DNA of 56,097 nt, taken from contig JAGEMR010000169.1 in NCBI GenBank assembly GCA_021030915.1, forward strand, positions 1 through 56,097, written 5' to 3'. Position 1 is the stretch's first letter. Every line of letters starts with the position of its first letter. Made by a program: the position numbers and the translations under genes. Source of the stretch: Astrothelium macrocarpum (taxonomy: Eukaryota > Ascomycota > Dothideomycetes > Trypetheliales > Trypetheliaceae). The notes beneath the pieces were generated by a model that made no database searches, was not told the origin of the DNA, and was given only the letters and a program-made list of their open reading frames with translations. Shown one piece after another: positions 54,287 to 56,097 of this stretch.

Positions 54287-55611
54287 ATTTGTGCATTTAT
54301 GTTATCATAAACCACGAGCTACTTCAAAAGAAGACATCGCGAATAAGAGGACATTAGATGGAATTCGGCCATAGATGCACAGTGGTCTTTGCAGGCAGAT
54401 GAGCATCGAAGTCACTAGCTGATCAATCTGGATAGCTTAGCGACCCAAGTATCCTAGATTATTCAATTCCCTCTCCCTTTGCGTCAAGAGGCGCCTTCGA
54501 AGCCGTCAACCAAGTTTCCTACATGCTTATCTAGGTAGGCTTCCTTGATGACGACGAGGTCATCGAAGCAAGTAGACGATACAGACGGGTGGCCGTGAGG
54601 TGTACCATTGGCAGCCTTATCTATCAGTCTGTACTCTCGTAGTAGTAGGAAATGAGGGAACCTAAGGTAGTCTATTGAACTAAAAAGGACGTCACAGGCG
54701 GGACATTAAGGTAGGACCTCAATCTAACATAGTGACCCTCGCTCGCAGCTCTGGCTAGAGAGAAGCTGCAGGGGGGTGTTGGCCGAATTGTAGAAGTGGT
54801 CATTAGTCAACGTGTAATCCACACTTGCGCACTCTTTGATCTTATGCACATTTCATCCTTGCATATATTTTAAAACGAAAAGACGGATGTACTATTTGTC
54901 GATTCAATAACAGTGCTGAATATGATATGCGAGAGCTAATTTCATGGACGCCAAATTTAGGCGCTGTTACTCTCGTCCTTATTTTGGCAGATGAGGCAAG
55001 CTAAAGCAGCGACGACTCAAGCCAAAATTAACACCCAATTCCTCAGCACATAAACTTATTGAAATAACACAAGATGCTTTCTGCCCTTACGCACTTTCTA
55101 GCCTTACATACTTTTTGGCCCTACACGCTCTCTGGCCCTACGCATTCTTTAGCTCTACGCATTCTCCGGCCCTATACACTCCCTAAATCCACACATTATC
55201 TAAAGCTACGCCTACGCGCCCTCTACTTTCACGCATTTTTCGCTTTTGCTCTTGTAGTGCTCTGTGCTGAGGAATGACCTCCTTGGACACTCGTTTCGGC
55301 TCAGACCACCGCTGCTTTACGATAGAGTCAACCGCTGATAATATCGATATGTAGGTTAGCCGATCAACCACAAGTCTAAGTGTATTGAGTAAGATCGTGC
55401 ACTAGCAGGGAATGACTTCTGCTCCCACCCCCTTTCGCGCATCTTGGCTAATGACACACAATGTCTTTTCTAATTTCTTTTCATCCCCTAGATATAGATG
55501 TCTCTGGGCGAACTATGAGCCCCGTCATACTGTGCCACACCTGCGAAATTCTTAGTAAATATCTAAGCATAATACTCGAATGCATCAAGGTTCACTTTAT
55601 GAGCTGGACTA
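54287..55611. other. Gene-free stretch
   Basis: No gene was seen on either strand. A 17-bp tandem repeat lies inside at 55078-55213. The rest shows no recognisable motif. Confidence 0.5.
55078..55213. repeat. 17-bp tandem repeat, eight degenerate units
   Basis: Eight consecutive 17-base units can be read, with a consensus close to tctctggccctacgcat, for example 55129-55145 and 55146-55162. The unit length is not a multiple of three, so the 67-codon open frame across it is incidental. Confidence 0.8.
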
Positions 55612-55897
55612 TACCCCTACGGACACATGAAATCAGCAAAATACACCGGATTTTGATGCGAAATACACCGAATGGTGTATTTTCCACCACTTTCACGCTA
55701 AACAGGATATAATTTACATCATAAAATGGTGTGTCAAATGGGACTGGTCCGTGCGAGTCCCATTTGACACACCATTTTATGGTGCAAATTGCATCTAAAA
55801 AGATGTAAATTACACCTCAAGTGGTGGAAAATACATCATTCGGTGTGTTTCGCATCAAAATCCGGTGTAATCGTGGTTTTCTTGTGCCCGTAGGGTA
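55612..55897. mobile_element. MITE, 284 bp between TA duplications, Tc1/mariner-like
   Basis: The two ends are long imperfect inverted repeats. The left starts cccctacggacaca after TA (55612-55613), and the right ends tgtgcccgtaggg before TA (55896-55897). Matching blocks continue inward (attacaccggattttgatgcg on one strand, differing at few positions) for about 70 bases. There is no coding capacity. The TA target duplication and terminal repeats fit a miniature element mobilised by a Tc1/mariner-type transposase. The arms differ by scattered transitions, so insertion is not very recent. Confidence 0.88.
55720..55781. repeat. Perfect 26-bp inverted repeat at the MITE centre
   Basis: The arms at 55720-55745 and 55756-55781 are exact reverse complements around a 10-base loop (ggtccgtgcg). 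Unlike the outer arms they carry no mismatches, which suggests gene conversion or palindrome correction. Confidence 0.9.
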
Positions 55898-56097
55898 CGT
55901 TGCTAAAAAGGTGATACTGCATTTTGTTCAGAATTACGGTGGACTGTATCCCCGACACTCTGTCTTGGTAGCTGTTCTAGTACCGGAATTGAAGTAAAAG
56001 TTAATGAACGGATATTCAGCTATAGGAGTCTCCACCACGGCGCGCCCGATCCCGCGGCGCGACCACCAAATCAATTCTCACCACCGAGCGTTCGAAT

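Noticed and set aside
55074..55277. 67-codon hydrophobic frame
   Set aside because: Most of it is the 17-bp tandem repeat, whose unit is not a multiple of three. The apparent peptide periodicity comes from DNA repetition.

Overview
The window looks like a chromosome segment from a filamentous ascomycete (Pezizomycotina; a leotiomycete-like fungus is my guess, not something the sequence proves). The reasons are short spliceosomal introns (45-104 nt, mostly GTANGT-type donors, CTAAC/CTGAC-like branch points, YAG acceptors), fungus-restricted families (2EXR, HET, DUF6536, SSU1), RIP-like nonsense changes and gene spacing. Exon structures were rebuilt by hand from splice signals and frame continuity.

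Left part (1-21 kb): a decayed Fot1/pogo transposon, a 2EXR protein, a hypothetical gene interrupted by one in-frame TAG, a four-exon secreted wall-type glycoprotein of 1239 aa, a frameshifted HET-domain gene, a three-exon NAD-dependent epimerase-like gene and a secreted GH28 pectinase. Long gene-poor gaps separate them.

Middle part (21-43 kb): a conserved housekeeping block containing EAF6 (NuA4 acetyltransferase), UTP12/DIP2 (small-subunit processome), an SSU1-type sulfite/dicarboxylate transporter, a polo-like kinase with two polo boxes, an OPA3-like mitochondrial protein and an unrecognised two-exon protein. Inserted in it are a small cysteine-rich secreted protein and a 1856-aa modular wall protein (GH16 catalytic domain, five apple/PAN-like modules, Ser/Thr-rich and Gly-rich spacers).

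Right part (43-56 kb): a seven-exon DUF6536 membrane protein gene with an internal TAG, a start-less gene fragment just downstream of it, and 2.5 kb of AT-rich gene-free DNA with two tRNA-like relics. Next comes the most unusual locus: a 1136-aa protein that joins a SAM methyltransferase, a BBE-type FAD oxidase, a PF04275-like phosphomevalonate-kinase-fold P-loop kinase and a PRPP-binding phosphoribosyltransferase. A GTP cyclohydrolase I gene is transcribed divergently 392 bp away. I read this pair as a candidate pterin- or purine-derived metabolite locus. A 17-bp minisatellite and a 284-bp MITE lie on its right.
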